A stretch of 19,108 nt of DNA from Candidatus Helarchaeota archaeon. Its GTDB lineage: Archaea > Asgardarchaeota > Lokiarchaeia > Helarchaeales > HEL-GB-A. Positions within the stretch are counted from its first letter, which is position 1; every line of letters begins with the position of its first letter. The stretch is taken from assembly GCA_016840125.1 (NCBI GenBank), contig JAEOSY010000376.1, positions 1-19,108 of the forward strand, read 5' to 3'. Shown here piece by piece: positions 8,368 to 15,929 of the stretch. Below the pieces are notes generated by a model, which was not told the origin of the DNA, ran no database searches, and worked only from the letters and a program-made list of their open reading frames with translations. The position numbers were made by a program, and so were the translations under genes.

Positions 8368-8568
8368 ATGGATAGTACTGATAAAACATTTGACGAGGAG
8401 TTGGAACGAAGATTGGATATATACTATGATTATAAGCCAGGGAGCCCGGAATGCCCCATAAAACCTTTGACACTAAAAGGTTTAATGCCGGCTATAATCA
8501 TAGCTGTGCTACTTACACTTTATCAAATATACGGAATGATCGGTTTCTCATCGCTGTATCCTAACTAA
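8368..8568 (+). CDS. Small single-span membrane protein, possible permease partner
   Basis: A 66-residue protein that I do not recognise. An acidic, tyrosine-rich N-terminus (about 1-35, including YYDYKPGSPECPIKP) is followed by one strong transmembrane helix (about 40-60, LMPAIIIAVLLTLYQIYGMIGF) and a short tail. GGGAGG (8355-8360) sits seven bases before ATG 8368, which decides this start over the in-frame ATG at 8353. It closely follows the NCS1 permease in the same operon. Small helical partners are known for several secondary carriers of other families, so a permease accessory role is reasonable but inferred. Confidence 0.7.
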   Translation: MDSTDKTFDEELERRLDIYYDYKPGSPECPIKPLTLKGLMPAIIIAVLLTLYQIYGMIGFSSLYPN

Positions 8569-8600
8569 TATATCGAGAAGAACGGGATAAAAAGTAAAGG

Positions 8601-8623
8601 AGCCACCGGCTTCGCCGGTGGCT
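8601..8623. terminator. Strong GC-rich hairpin; IS200-type right end and/or terminator
   Basis: Perfect 10-base arms AGCCACCGGC / GCCGGTGGCT around a TTC loop. It starts 32 bp after the small membrane protein gene and may end the activase-permease transcript, although only a short T run follows. Its position directly beyond the decayed minus-strand transposase, and its look, also fit the subterminal hairpin at the right end of an IS200/IS605 element. Both roles can coexist. Confidence 0.6.
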
Positions 8624-8727
8624 TTGAGAACCAGACAGTACAAACGGGGAATCATGTTAGGGGCTACCAGTGTAGCCGGGGTGCGCAGCCTGGCGCTCTT
8701 AGATGTTTTGTCTCTCGATGTAGCACC

Positions 8728-9062
8728 CTATGCTGTTTCGTTTGCACAGATTGTACTTACAGGGTACACACGGATCCAGAAACCTCAACCCAGTGCTCTG
8801 TATAAACTGCCGGAACATGCTTGAATAGCTGTATCGTCACCCGACCCTTGATCATACAAATGATTTCGCTTACAGCGTGTTGGGGGAATGGAAAGCGACA
8901 GGTGTACATGATATTTGGTACATGACCCCCTATTACCCTAACCATTTTCCATTAAGCGATTTTGCGAGTCCAACCTATAGACTTCTGACCGATTCTGCCG
9001 AGCATTACCCTGAAAGGGAACTTCGGACAGAACACAGCATGATAATTGCATACATATTTCAT
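8728..9062 (-). pseudogene. tnpA: Decayed IS200/IS605-family TnpA (HUH, Y1 transposase)
   Basis: Reading the minus strand from ATG 9062 gives an eroded IS200-type transposase. It starts MKYVCNYHAVFCPKFPFRVM, like the family's YHxVFCPKYRRxVL opening. An in-frame stop interrupts it around residue 37, and it resumes as VIGGHVPNIMYT, then AVSEIICMIKGR, TIQLFKHVP and EHW. A shift of frame then gives RVYPVSTICANET, matching the family RGYFVSTVG region, before a stop at 8728. The usual HUH motif (HxMPDHVH) has lost its histidines, so the enzyme is dead. Normal family length is about 140-150 residues. The hairpin at 8601-8623 would be the element's right end. I recognised this by eye from family motifs. 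Confidence 0.72.
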
Positions 9063-9075
9063 ATATGGTAAGTGT

Positions 9076-9204
9076 TTATATGTATCCCAATTGCATCTCC
9101 TTACCAATTCTAATTAGCCTGGCAAGCGCCCTGGCATTTAGACTGTACTCGTTTTCATATTCAGCATCGCTGATGTACCCAGTCTCGCAAAGCTGGAGGG
9201 TTTT
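9076..9204 (-). pseudogene. Possible C-terminal scrap of a four-helix-bundle (23S IVP-like) protein
   Basis: The minus strand is open for about 42 codons here and ends in TAA at 9078-9076. It reads LQLCETGYISDAEYENEY and then an alanine/arginine-rich helix. This resembles the C-terminal helix of four-helix-bundle proteins (LGYIS-x-EEY pattern). There is a stop immediately upstream and no start codon, so it is at best a fragment. It adjoins the transposase remnant. This could be chance. Confidence 0.25.
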
Positions 9205-9230
9205 TCAATAGCTAATATAAATTGAAAAAC
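9200..9230. repeat. Perfect 10-base inverted repeat
   Basis: GTTTTTCAAT (9200-9209) and ATTGAAAAAC (9221-9230) are perfect arms with an 11-base spacer. The transcribed hairpin would be AT-rich and weak. It marks the point where the gap changes from mixed composition to AT-rich GRE leader. It could be a bidirectional terminator, an operator or an old element end. Confidence 0.4.
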
Positions 9231-9585
9231 GAATCAATTCAAACAATAAGATGATATAGGATTGCTTTCCCCATTTCTGACCACTTGTGCTTATTTGCAT
9301 TCATTTAGAAAGTTGGGATCCTAAATCATACAGTTAATATTCTATTTGTTATAGCATTTAAGTTAGATCAAACAGTATCTATAGTCATGGATTAGCGCTT
9401 TTTTATTAAATGGCACCAGTATCTCGTTCTTTTGGCGAGAGAAGGATTAACTGCTTTGTGAAACAACCAATCACATATAAAAAGTGGTGAGCAACATTAT
9501 TTTGGATACCAACGAAACTAACAATTAACAATTAATAGCTTGAAAAGTTCGACAGTTAGTAAAAATAATTGCGAAGGAGAAAGAA

Positions 9586-12108
9586 ATGAAAACATCAGGA
9601 AAAATGCAAATTCAAAATCTAAGCAAATGGAAAGAAAAAACATGCGCAAATATAGATGATTTAGACGTTGATGAACTGCCAATACCGCTGCAAGCCGTAG
9701 ACAGTGAGTATGTAGAAAAAAGAGGTTGTACACAGAGAATAGAACGTTTGCGAGAGCAGTATTTCAAAAACAAACCAACAGTCTGTATTCATAGGCCCCG
9801 AGTTTATACACAGGTTTTTAAGGCAACTGAAGGAGAGGCAATGTGTATAAGGAGAGCCAAAGCATTTAAAAAATTATGTGAAGAAAAACCCATTATTATT
9901 CAGGATGATGAGCTCATAGTCGGTAGTCCTGGTTGTGGGCCAAAGTACGTAAATTTGTGTCCTGATCAAGAGTGGCATTGGATCGAGGAAGAACTTGAGA
10001 CTATGACATTGAGAAACCAAGACCCATATATTATTACCGAAGCTCAGAAAAAAGAATTAAGGGAAGAAATAATACCATACTGGAAAGGAAAATCTGTTTA
10101 CGACTACTGTCTATCACATTTACCGGAAGAAACAAAACGTCTCACTTTTAGAACCGGTATAATAGATAATGAAGTCAAGCAATGTAGCGCACTTGGACAT
10201 AGTGTGCCAGGTTGGCAATATACTATTTTACCGAAGGGTCTTAAGGGAATGATGGAATCCATTCATGAAACGTTAGCAAATCTATCATATCGAAACCCAG
10301 AAGACCACGAAAAGATTGAGTACCTTAATTCCATGCTCATTTGTTTAGACGGCATGAAAATATTGGCAGAAAGACATGCCCAAGAAGCACGGAGCATGGC
10401 AGAAAACGAAAGTAATGCTACAAGGAAAAAAGAATTAATCGAAATTGCCGAAATATTCGATTATGTTCCCTTTAATCCTGCAAGAACTTTTAGAGAGGCT
10501 GCACAAGCGATTTGGCTCGGACAAGTAGGCGTTTACATGGAACTCAACGGACCCTCCCTGGGGTTAGGCCGTTTCGATCAGATCATGTTTCCATATTATG
10601 AAAAGGACTTGAAAGAAGGCATAATGACCAAAGATGCAGCCCTGGAAATTATGGAATGCCTTTGGATGAAACAAGCAGAAATAATATGGCTGCTTAATGA
10701 GGATGCTTCACATTTTTTTGGAGGATATCAACTTTTCTTAAGTTGTAACATGGGTGGCTTAAAAAGAGATGGAAGCGATGCGACCAATGATTTAAGCTAT
10801 TTGTCCATGAAGGCCACAAGGGATCTTAAATTGCACTCACCTTCGTTAGTTGCTCGAGTAAACGAAAAGAGCCCTGAAAAATATTTGATGGATATAGCGA
10901 AAACGATTCGCGAGGGGATAGGATACCCCCAAGTTCATAATGATGAAGTAGGTGTTAAGTGTATGTTATCAATGGGCGTACCAATTGAAGATGCCTACGA
11001 TTATGATGTTTCAGGGTGCACTGAGATACAGATACAAGGCAAAATGTGGAAGTATTCTGATGCTGGCCAGTTCAATATGGGATGTTGCGTTGAGTTCGCC
11101 TTAAATGATGGTTGGTCAAGGATGTTACCTAGTGATAAGCGGTGGGGATTACCAACCGGAAACCCAAGAAATTTTAAAAGCTATGAAGAAATTGAAGAAG
11201 CAGTAAAAAAACAAATTGCATATCTAACAGAACATTTATTGATTTGTAATATGGTTTCAGAGAGGGCACATAAAGAGCGATTTCCTTATCCGTTTACCTC
11301 TAGTCTTATGGTGGGACCTACTGAGACTGGCATAGATTTTTATCAGGGCGGCGCTATTTATAATGTCGGTCCATCTCCGTCCTACATCGGCTTAGCAAAT
11401 GTTGCAAATAGCTTAGCCGCAATAAAAAAGCTTATATTTGATGATAAAGAAATAACGTTAGATGATCTAATAGATGCACTCGACAATGATTTTAAGGGGC
11501 AGAAAGGAGAGGAATTACGACAGCTGCTATTGAATCGTGGAGCTAAATATGGACGGGATGATCCTTATGTTGACGAGATAGCTAAAAGAATTGCTGATTT
11601 TTGTTCAAAAACAGCATATGAATTTAAAAGTATAAGGAATTGTCGATCAGTTTCTGCAATGTATCCTGTAGCGGCTAATACACCATTGGGAATGGTAGTT
11701 GGCGCTTTGCCATCGGGAAGAAAAGCAGGGATGCCCTTAGCGGATGGGATTTCTCCCGAACAAGGAACTGATGGATCACCAACCGAGGTAATCAAGTCAG
11801 TAACATCTTGGGACCATGCTAGACACCCAAATGGTACTTTATTGAATATGAAGTTCAATCCATCACTGCTTAAAAATGATGACGGTTTGCGAAATATGGT
11901 TTCTCTCATTAGAACTTTTCAAGATTTGGGTGGCTGGCATGTCCAGTTTAATGTGATAAGCGCTGAGACGTTAAAAGATGCACAAAATGAACCAAAAAAA
12001 TACCCTGATTTGATGGTGAGAGTAGCTGGATATAGCGCATATTGGAACGACCTAGCAAAAGAAACCCAAGACGATATTATATCACGTACAGAGCATTTAA
12101 CTTTTTAA
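9586..12108 (+). CDS. Glycyl radical enzyme (eliminase/decarboxylase-type), new or unassigned class
   Basis: Cytoplasmic oxygen-sensitive enzyme (840 residues) of the pyruvate formate-lyase superfamily. The glycyl radical sits at G815 in VRVAGYSAYW near the C-terminus; the thiyl radical cysteine is C478 in DVSGCTEIQ, with E480 two residues on. The single Cys-x-Glu pair excludes pyruvate formate-lyase (adjacent Cys-Cys) and groups it with dehydratases, C-N and C-S lyases and arylacetate decarboxylases. Other family landmarks are IIPYWKGKS, ALGHSVPGW, GLGRFDQIMFPYY and GYPQVHNDEV. Differences from the classes I know are Thr-Glu-Ile after the Cys, where diol dehydratase/choline lyase types have Val-Glu-Pro, and Trp for Phe after GYSAY. 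There is no N-terminal extension for a microcompartment. AAGGAGA precedes the ATG by five bases. It is followed by an SDR and an AOR, implying an aldehyde or ketone product. The substrate is unknown. Confidence 0.94.
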   Translation: MKTSGKMQIQNLSKWKEKTCANIDDLDVDELPIPLQAVDSEYVEKRGCTQRIERLREQYFKNKPTVCIHRPRVYTQVFKATEGEAMCIRRAKAFKKLCEEKPIIIQDDELIVGSPGCGPKYVNLCPDQEWHWIEEELETMTLRNQDPYIITEAQKKELREEIIPYWKGKSVYDYCLSHLPEETKRLTFRTGIIDNEVKQCSALGHSVPGWQYTILPKGLKGMMESIHETLANLSYRNPEDHEKIEYLNSMLICLDGMKILAERHAQEARSMAENESNATRKKELIEIAEIFDYVPFNPARTFREAAQAIWLGQVGVYMELNGPSLGLGRFDQIMFPYYEKDLKEGIMTKDAALEIMECLWMKQAEIIWLLNEDASHFFGGYQLFLSCNMGGLKRDGSDATNDLSYLSMKATRDLKLHSPSLVARVNEKSPEKYLMDIAKTIREGIGYPQVHNDEVGVKCMLSMGVPIEDAYDYDVSGCTEIQIQGKMWKYSDAGQFNMGCCVEFALNDGWSRMLPSDKRWGLPTGNPRNFKSYEEIEEAVKKQIAYLTEHLLICNMVSERAHKERFPYPFTSSLMVGPTETGIDFYQGGAIYNVGPSPSYIGLANVANSLAAIKKLIFDDKEITLDDLIDALDNDFKGQKGEELRQLLLNRGAKYGRDDPYVDEIAKRIADFCSKTAYEFKSIRNCRSVSAMYPVAANTPLGMVVGALPSGRKAGMPLADGISPEQGTDGSPTEVIKSVTSWDHARHPNGTLLNMKFNPSLLKNDDGLRNMVSLIRTFQDLGGWHVQFNVISAETLKDAQNEPKKYPDLMVRVAGYSAYWNDLAKETQDDIISRTEHLTF

Positions 12109-12171
12109 TGTAATTAACGCAGAAGACATCTCTTTGGATTTAAACTTTTTATAAAATAAGGAGAAGGAAAA

Positions 12172-12972
12172 ATGAAATTTGAAGGGAAAGTTGCGATTAT
12201 AACAGGTGCAGCTAGAGGTATGGGTTATTCTCATTGCTTATCTTTTGCTAAAGAAGGCGCAGATATTGCAGCAGTTGACATTTGTGAAAATATTGATGGG
12301 ATATATGAGTTATCAAGTGATTTAAAAAACGTAATTAGCGAAGTTGAAAGTATTGGGAGAAAAGCAATTGGAGTAAAATGTGACGTGAGAAATGCTAATG
12401 AAGTAAAGAGTATGGTGGATAAAGTAATAAGTGAATTTGGAAGGATTGATATATTGGTAAATAATGCCGGCATAGAGGCTTTCAATTACACATGGGAGAT
12501 CCCAGAAGAAGAGTGGGACAAGGTAGTTGATGTGGATCTAAAAGGAGTTTTTTTATGTTGTAAATATGTTGTGCCAAAGATGATTGAGAAAAAAAGTGGT
12601 AAAATTGTTAATATATCTTCAATTTATGGTTCTCAAGCGGCAGGTATGGTCTCGCATTATTGCGCTGCAAAATTTGGAGTTGTTGGTTTTACTCAATCTC
12701 TTGCACAAGAGGTTGCAGAACATAATATCAATGTAAATGCCGTCGGTCCCGGTTTTATAAACACTGCCATGGCTGATGCTGAGGCTCCTATTTTTGCCCC
12801 ACTCATGGGCCTCTCTCCTGATACATACTATGAAGAAGCAGTAAAACAAGTAAGCCTTTTCGGTCGAGAAATTACTCCTCAAGATATATCGAATGCCGTT
12901 ATCTGGCTTTCCTCGGAAGAGAGTCGCAATGTTACCGGACAATTCATACTGGTTGACGGGGGGCATGTATAA
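12172..12972 (+). CDS. NAD-dependent short-chain dehydrogenase/reductase
   Basis: Classical SDR (266 residues). The nucleotide-binding TGAARGMG is at 11-18, Asp36 at the end of the second strand favours NAD(H) over NADP(H), NNAG is at 97-100, and the catalytic S150, Y163 and K167 (YCAAK) are present. The usual structural Asn before LKGVF reads Asp122, a variation seen elsewhere in the family. A longer than usual loop (ICENIDGIYELSSD) follows Asp36, like that of carveol-dehydrogenase/mycofactocin-type SDRs, which bind NAD tightly. AAGGAGAAGG precedes the ATG. It lies 63 bp after the GRE, so it probably oxidises the alcohol substrate or reduces a carbonyl product of the GRE step. Specificity is unknown. 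Confidence 0.92.
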   Translation: MKFEGKVAIITGAARGMGYSHCLSFAKEGADIAAVDICENIDGIYELSSDLKNVISEVESIGRKAIGVKCDVRNANEVKSMVDKVISEFGRIDILVNNAGIEAFNYTWEIPEEEWDKVVDVDLKGVFLCCKYVVPKMIEKKSGKIVNISSIYGSQAAGMVSHYCAAKFGVVGFTQSLAQEVAEHNINVNAVGPGFINTAMADAEAPIFAPLMGLSPDTYYEEAVKQVSLFGREITPQDISNAVIWLSSEESRNVTGQFILVDGGHV

Positions 12973-13131
12973 TAGCTTATACTTCAGCTACCGATGCACG
13001 AATATGGATAAGACTATGGCACCCCTTCAAGGTAGGATTTAAGTCACAATTTAGATCTGGATTACTTTCTATTGGCCACTAAGCATATTGAAAATATTTT
13101 CTGTCGAATGAAAAATTAAAGGAGGTGGCAA

Positions 13132-15018
13132 ATGCTTAACGGTTATAACGGAAAAATATTACTTGTAAATTTAAGCGATGGCTCCGTAAAGACTGAAAAT
13201 TTAATAGAAGAAGTATATCGAAACTTTATAGGAGGACAAGGATTAGGAGTTAGGATTCTTTATGAAAAAATGAAAAAAGGCGCTGATCCAATGGGTCCTG
13301 ATAATATATTAGGTTTTGTAACAGGGTTATTAACAGGGTCTGCACTGCATGGTGCACGATTTACTGTAGTTTCTAAATCTCCTGTTTCAGGTGGATGGGG
13401 TGACAGTAATTGTGGGGGGAGTTTTGCATATGAGTTAAAGGCCGCCGGTTTTGATGGAGTTTTCTTTACCGGTATTTCCTCAAAGCCAGTTTACCTGTAT
13501 TTAAATGAGGGCAAAGCCGAGCTGAAAGATGCCAGTCACTTGTGGGGAAAAGATACAGTAGCAACTGATGAAAGCATCAAAAGTGAACTTGATGATAAAA
13601 AGATAAGAATTGCTTGCATAGGTCCTGTTGGAGAAGCCAAATTACGTTCAGCTGCGATCATGCATGAAGGGTCAGCAGCAGCAAGAGGCGGACTCGGAGC
13701 AGTGATGGGGTCAAAGCTCCTTAAGGCTATAGCTGTCAGGGGTACTCAAAAAATAAAGATGGATGATTCCGATCTGTTTTCTAAATTACGCAAGGAGTAT
13801 CTCTCTGATGTTAAGGTTTCTAAAAATCCTTGGGTGCCATTCTTTAAAAATTGGGGTACGCCTGCCTTTTTTGAGGGTTACCTTACTGCTGGAGACACTC
13901 CCATAAAAAATTGGACACTTTTTGGAGAAGAAGGATTTCCAAATTGGTCAAAGTTGCATGGTGACTCAATCACAAAATACCAAACTAAGAAGCGTGCATG
14001 TAGGGGGTGTCCGCTTGCCTGTAAAGGAAGCCTCAAAATTGAAAAAGGTAAATATGCAGTAGAAAAAACAGATAAAGTTGAATATGAAACATTGGGAATG
14101 CTTGGCTCTAATCTTCTTGTTGATAACGCAGAGGCCGTAATTAAAGCTAATGATATCTGTAATCGTTATGGCATTGATACTATTGCAGTTGGTAGTTCGA
14201 TCGGGCTGGCTATGGAATGTTATGAACGTGGCCTAATAACCAAAAAAGATACAGATGGAATTGATCTTGTATGGGGTAATGCAGACGCAATGGTTGCATT
14301 GGTCGAAAAGATAGCTAGAAGAGATGGATTTGGAGCTAAATTAGCAGAGGGTAGTCAGCTTGCTGCTAAACGCATTGGTAAGGGAGCTGAGAAATTCGCG
14401 GTACACGTTGGGGGTCAAGACCTTCCTGCTCATGATGCTAGAACCAGTGTTGGCCATGGTTGGGGCTATATTGTTGATCCTACTCCAGGCCGACACACTG
14501 CGACAACATTTAAAGACAGTCAGGAAGAGGGGCAGGAATGGTATGAAGGTTTAAAGTATGGCTTGTCGGATGATTTAAATTTTCCAAAAATAGACAAACT
14601 TGATCCTGAGGCCAATTCTGAAATATTTGCTATATGTAGTGACGCAGATCGTTTGTGGACATCAGCTGGGCTATGTTGGTTTGCTTTATATCCAGAAGGA
14701 CTTCCACTCGTTGAGGCGATAAGGGCAATAACTGGTTGGGATTTTACACTTGCTGAGGGATTAAAGACGGGTCGAAGAATTCAAACTTTGCGTCAGGCAT
14801 TTAATATACGTGAAGGTGTAAAACCTCACGAGTGGCACATTCCTGAAAGAATGGATGCAGCACCAGAAACAGGGCCGATAAAAGGTCGAAAAATTGATTT
14901 CAAACAAATGAAAAAGGTCGGTTATGCCTCATTAGGATGGGATGCCGATTCAGGCGTGCCATTAAAATCAACCTTAGAGGAGCTTGGATTAATAGAGTTA
15001 GTTGGTGATATTGGATAG
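13132..15018 (+). CDS. aor: Aldehyde:ferredoxin oxidoreductase, AOR family (copy 2, divergent)
   Basis: Tungsten-pterin oxidoreductase (628 residues). It has the family start NGYNGKILLVNLS, the pterin-binding AARGGLGAVMGSK (183-195), and [4Fe-4S] ligands C290, C293 and C297 (ACRGCPLAC) with C515 (AGLCWF). H455 in PGRHTATTF is in the substrate region. It is about 40 residues longer than the copy at 108-1874, and its motifs differ at many positions (AARGG against SGRTG; CRGCPLAC against CRTCFLAC), so this is a different subfamily and not a recent duplicate. The Shine-Dalgarno GGAGGTGG is strong. Its place behind the GRE and SDR suggests it oxidises the aldehyde made there and supplies reduced ferredoxin. 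A 159 bp gap before it shows no clear promoter. Confidence 0.94.
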   Translation: MLNGYNGKILLVNLSDGSVKTENLIEEVYRNFIGGQGLGVRILYEKMKKGADPMGPDNILGFVTGLLTGSALHGARFTVVSKSPVSGGWGDSNCGGSFAYELKAAGFDGVFFTGISSKPVYLYLNEGKAELKDASHLWGKDTVATDESIKSELDDKKIRIACIGPVGEAKLRSAAIMHEGSAAARGGLGAVMGSKLLKAIAVRGTQKIKMDDSDLFSKLRKEYLSDVKVSKNPWVPFFKNWGTPAFFEGYLTAGDTPIKNWTLFGEEGFPNWSKLHGDSITKYQTKKRACRGCPLACKGSLKIEKGKYAVEKTDKVEYETLGMLGSNLLVDNAEAVIKANDICNRYGIDTIAVGSSIGLAMECYERGLITKKDTDGIDLVWGNADAMVALVEKIARRDGFGAKLAEGSQLAAKRIGKGAEKFAVHVGGQDLPAHDARTSVGHGWGYIVDPTPGRHTATTFKDSQEEGQEWYEGLKYGLSDDLNFPKIDKLDPEANSEIFAICSDADRLWTSAGLCWFALYPEGLPLVEAIRAITGWDFTLAEGLKTGRRIQTLRQAFNIREGVKPHEWHIPERMDAAPETGPIKGRKIDFKQMKKVGYASLGWDADSGVPLKSTLEELGLIELVGDIG

Positions 15019-15197
15019 TGCTAGTTATTTAATACTTCGATAAAAAGGATTTAAAGCATTTACCGATGGTAGTTGAATATATGGATTTTGGCATTAGGAG
15101 TGTATGTAATCTTTCATTATATGAATTAATCTTGGAAGCAAAGAATATCGATAGAAATATTAGGTAAAAATTTAAAAACTAAAACCTGGAGGTTAAA

Positions 15198-15662
15198 ATG
15201 GCGCTTAAGTTAATTAGCCCATCATTTAAAGATGGGGATGGGATACCAACTAAATTTACATGTGAAGGAGATGATGTGTCTCCCCCACTAAAATGGGAGA
15301 ACTCACCTATAGGTACAAAATCTTTTGTTGTTATTCTTGAAGATCCAGAAGATACTACTGCCCCTGGAGGTATTTTTCTGCATTGGACCATATTTAATAT
15401 CCCTTCCGATACTATGGAATTAGCAGAAAATGTCTCAGCAACTAGTCAAATGCCGAAAAATGTAAAAGAGGGTAAGAATGATTTTGGAAAGATTGGCTAC
15501 GGCGGACCCTGTCCAGATGGTAGTGGGAAACATAAATATCGATTCACTCTTTATTCAATAGACATAAAGTTATCTTTAGAAACGGGGATTTCAAAGGAAC
15601 AATTGTTAAATAGTATAAAAGGGCATATAATTGAACAAGCTGAGCTTAGGGGCCTTTATTAG
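15198..15662 (+). CDS. YbhB/YbcL (PEBP) family protein
   Basis: Small soluble protein (154 residues, normal length) of the phosphatidylethanolamine-binding/Raf-kinase-inhibitor fold. Family signatures are CEGDDVSPPLKW near the start, ILEDPEDTTAPGGIFLHWTIFNIP (conserved DPxD...HW ligand pocket, residues about 46-70) and the YGGPCPDGSGKHKYRFTLY block, matching the family's YxGPCPPxGxHxYxFxLY. No signal peptide, so cytoplasmic. GGAGG precedes the ATG by five bases. Bacterial members have no firm enzymatic role; they bind small anions or phosphate-like ligands. Its presence between the AOR and FdhD hints at a ligand-handling role in this pathway, but this is inference. Confidence 0.93.
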   Translation: MALKLISPSFKDGDGIPTKFTCEGDDVSPPLKWENSPIGTKSFVVILEDPEDTTAPGGIFLHWTIFNIPSDTMELAENVSATSQMPKNVKEGKNDFGKIGYGGPCPDGSGKHKYRFTLYSIDIKLSLETGISKEQLLNSIKGHIIEQAELRGLY

Positions 15663-15929
15663 AGGTTTTTAAATAATTTGAGGCAAAATTATAACTAATT
15701 TAAAAATTACGATATAATCCAAAATTAATTACCATTCTGGAATGATCCCCTAAAACTGCACAAAAAAATCAAGTGTTATCAGATTGCCCCGAGACTGAAC
15801 ATACTTGTTACTCTTCTGATTTTGATAGATTTAGGATGCGTAAACTGTTTTGGTTGAGTTAAGCGAGTAATAGGCTTCCAAGTCTACAATAAAAAGCAGG
15901 CCAGATATATATTATTTGAAGTATGATTT

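Larger units (their letters stand above)
8569..9585. other. Gap of about 1 kb between permease operon and GRE, with IS remnant
   Basis: No intact gene. The left half is more GC-rich than its surroundings and holds a decayed IS200/IS605 transposase with an end hairpin. A possible second gene scrap lies at 9076-9204 and an AT-rich inverted repeat at 9200-9230. A small hairpin GGCTAC-CAGT-GTAGCC is at 8662-8677. From 9230 to 9585 the DNA is AT-rich leader for the GRE. I searched it for GG-N10-GC sigma-54 sites and found none of good quality, so the GRE promoter is unidentified. Confidence 0.6.

Noticed and set aside
8618..8824. Plus-strand 68-residue reading frame after the hairpin
   Set aside because: It starts with GTG inside the hairpin stem and runs antisense to the decayed transposase.
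9411..9426. TGGCACC upstream of the GRE as a sigma-54 promoter
   Set aside because: No GC at the required -12 spacing.
9586..12108. GRE as choline trimethylamine-lyase or propanediol dehydratase in a microcompartment
   Set aside because: No shell-protein genes, no alcohol/CoA-acylating aldehyde dehydrogenase pair, no N-terminal encapsulation extension, and the residues after the active cysteine differ.
9586..12108. GRE as pyruvate formate-lyase
   Set aside because: The active site has one Cys followed by x-Glu, not the adjacent Cys-Cys pair, and the activase has the ferredoxin insert absent from the PFL activase.
12619..12966. 115-residue minus-strand reading frame inside the SDR gene
   Set aside because: It is antisense to a clearly coding SDR, has no recognisable domain and has no ribosome-binding site; a coding shadow.
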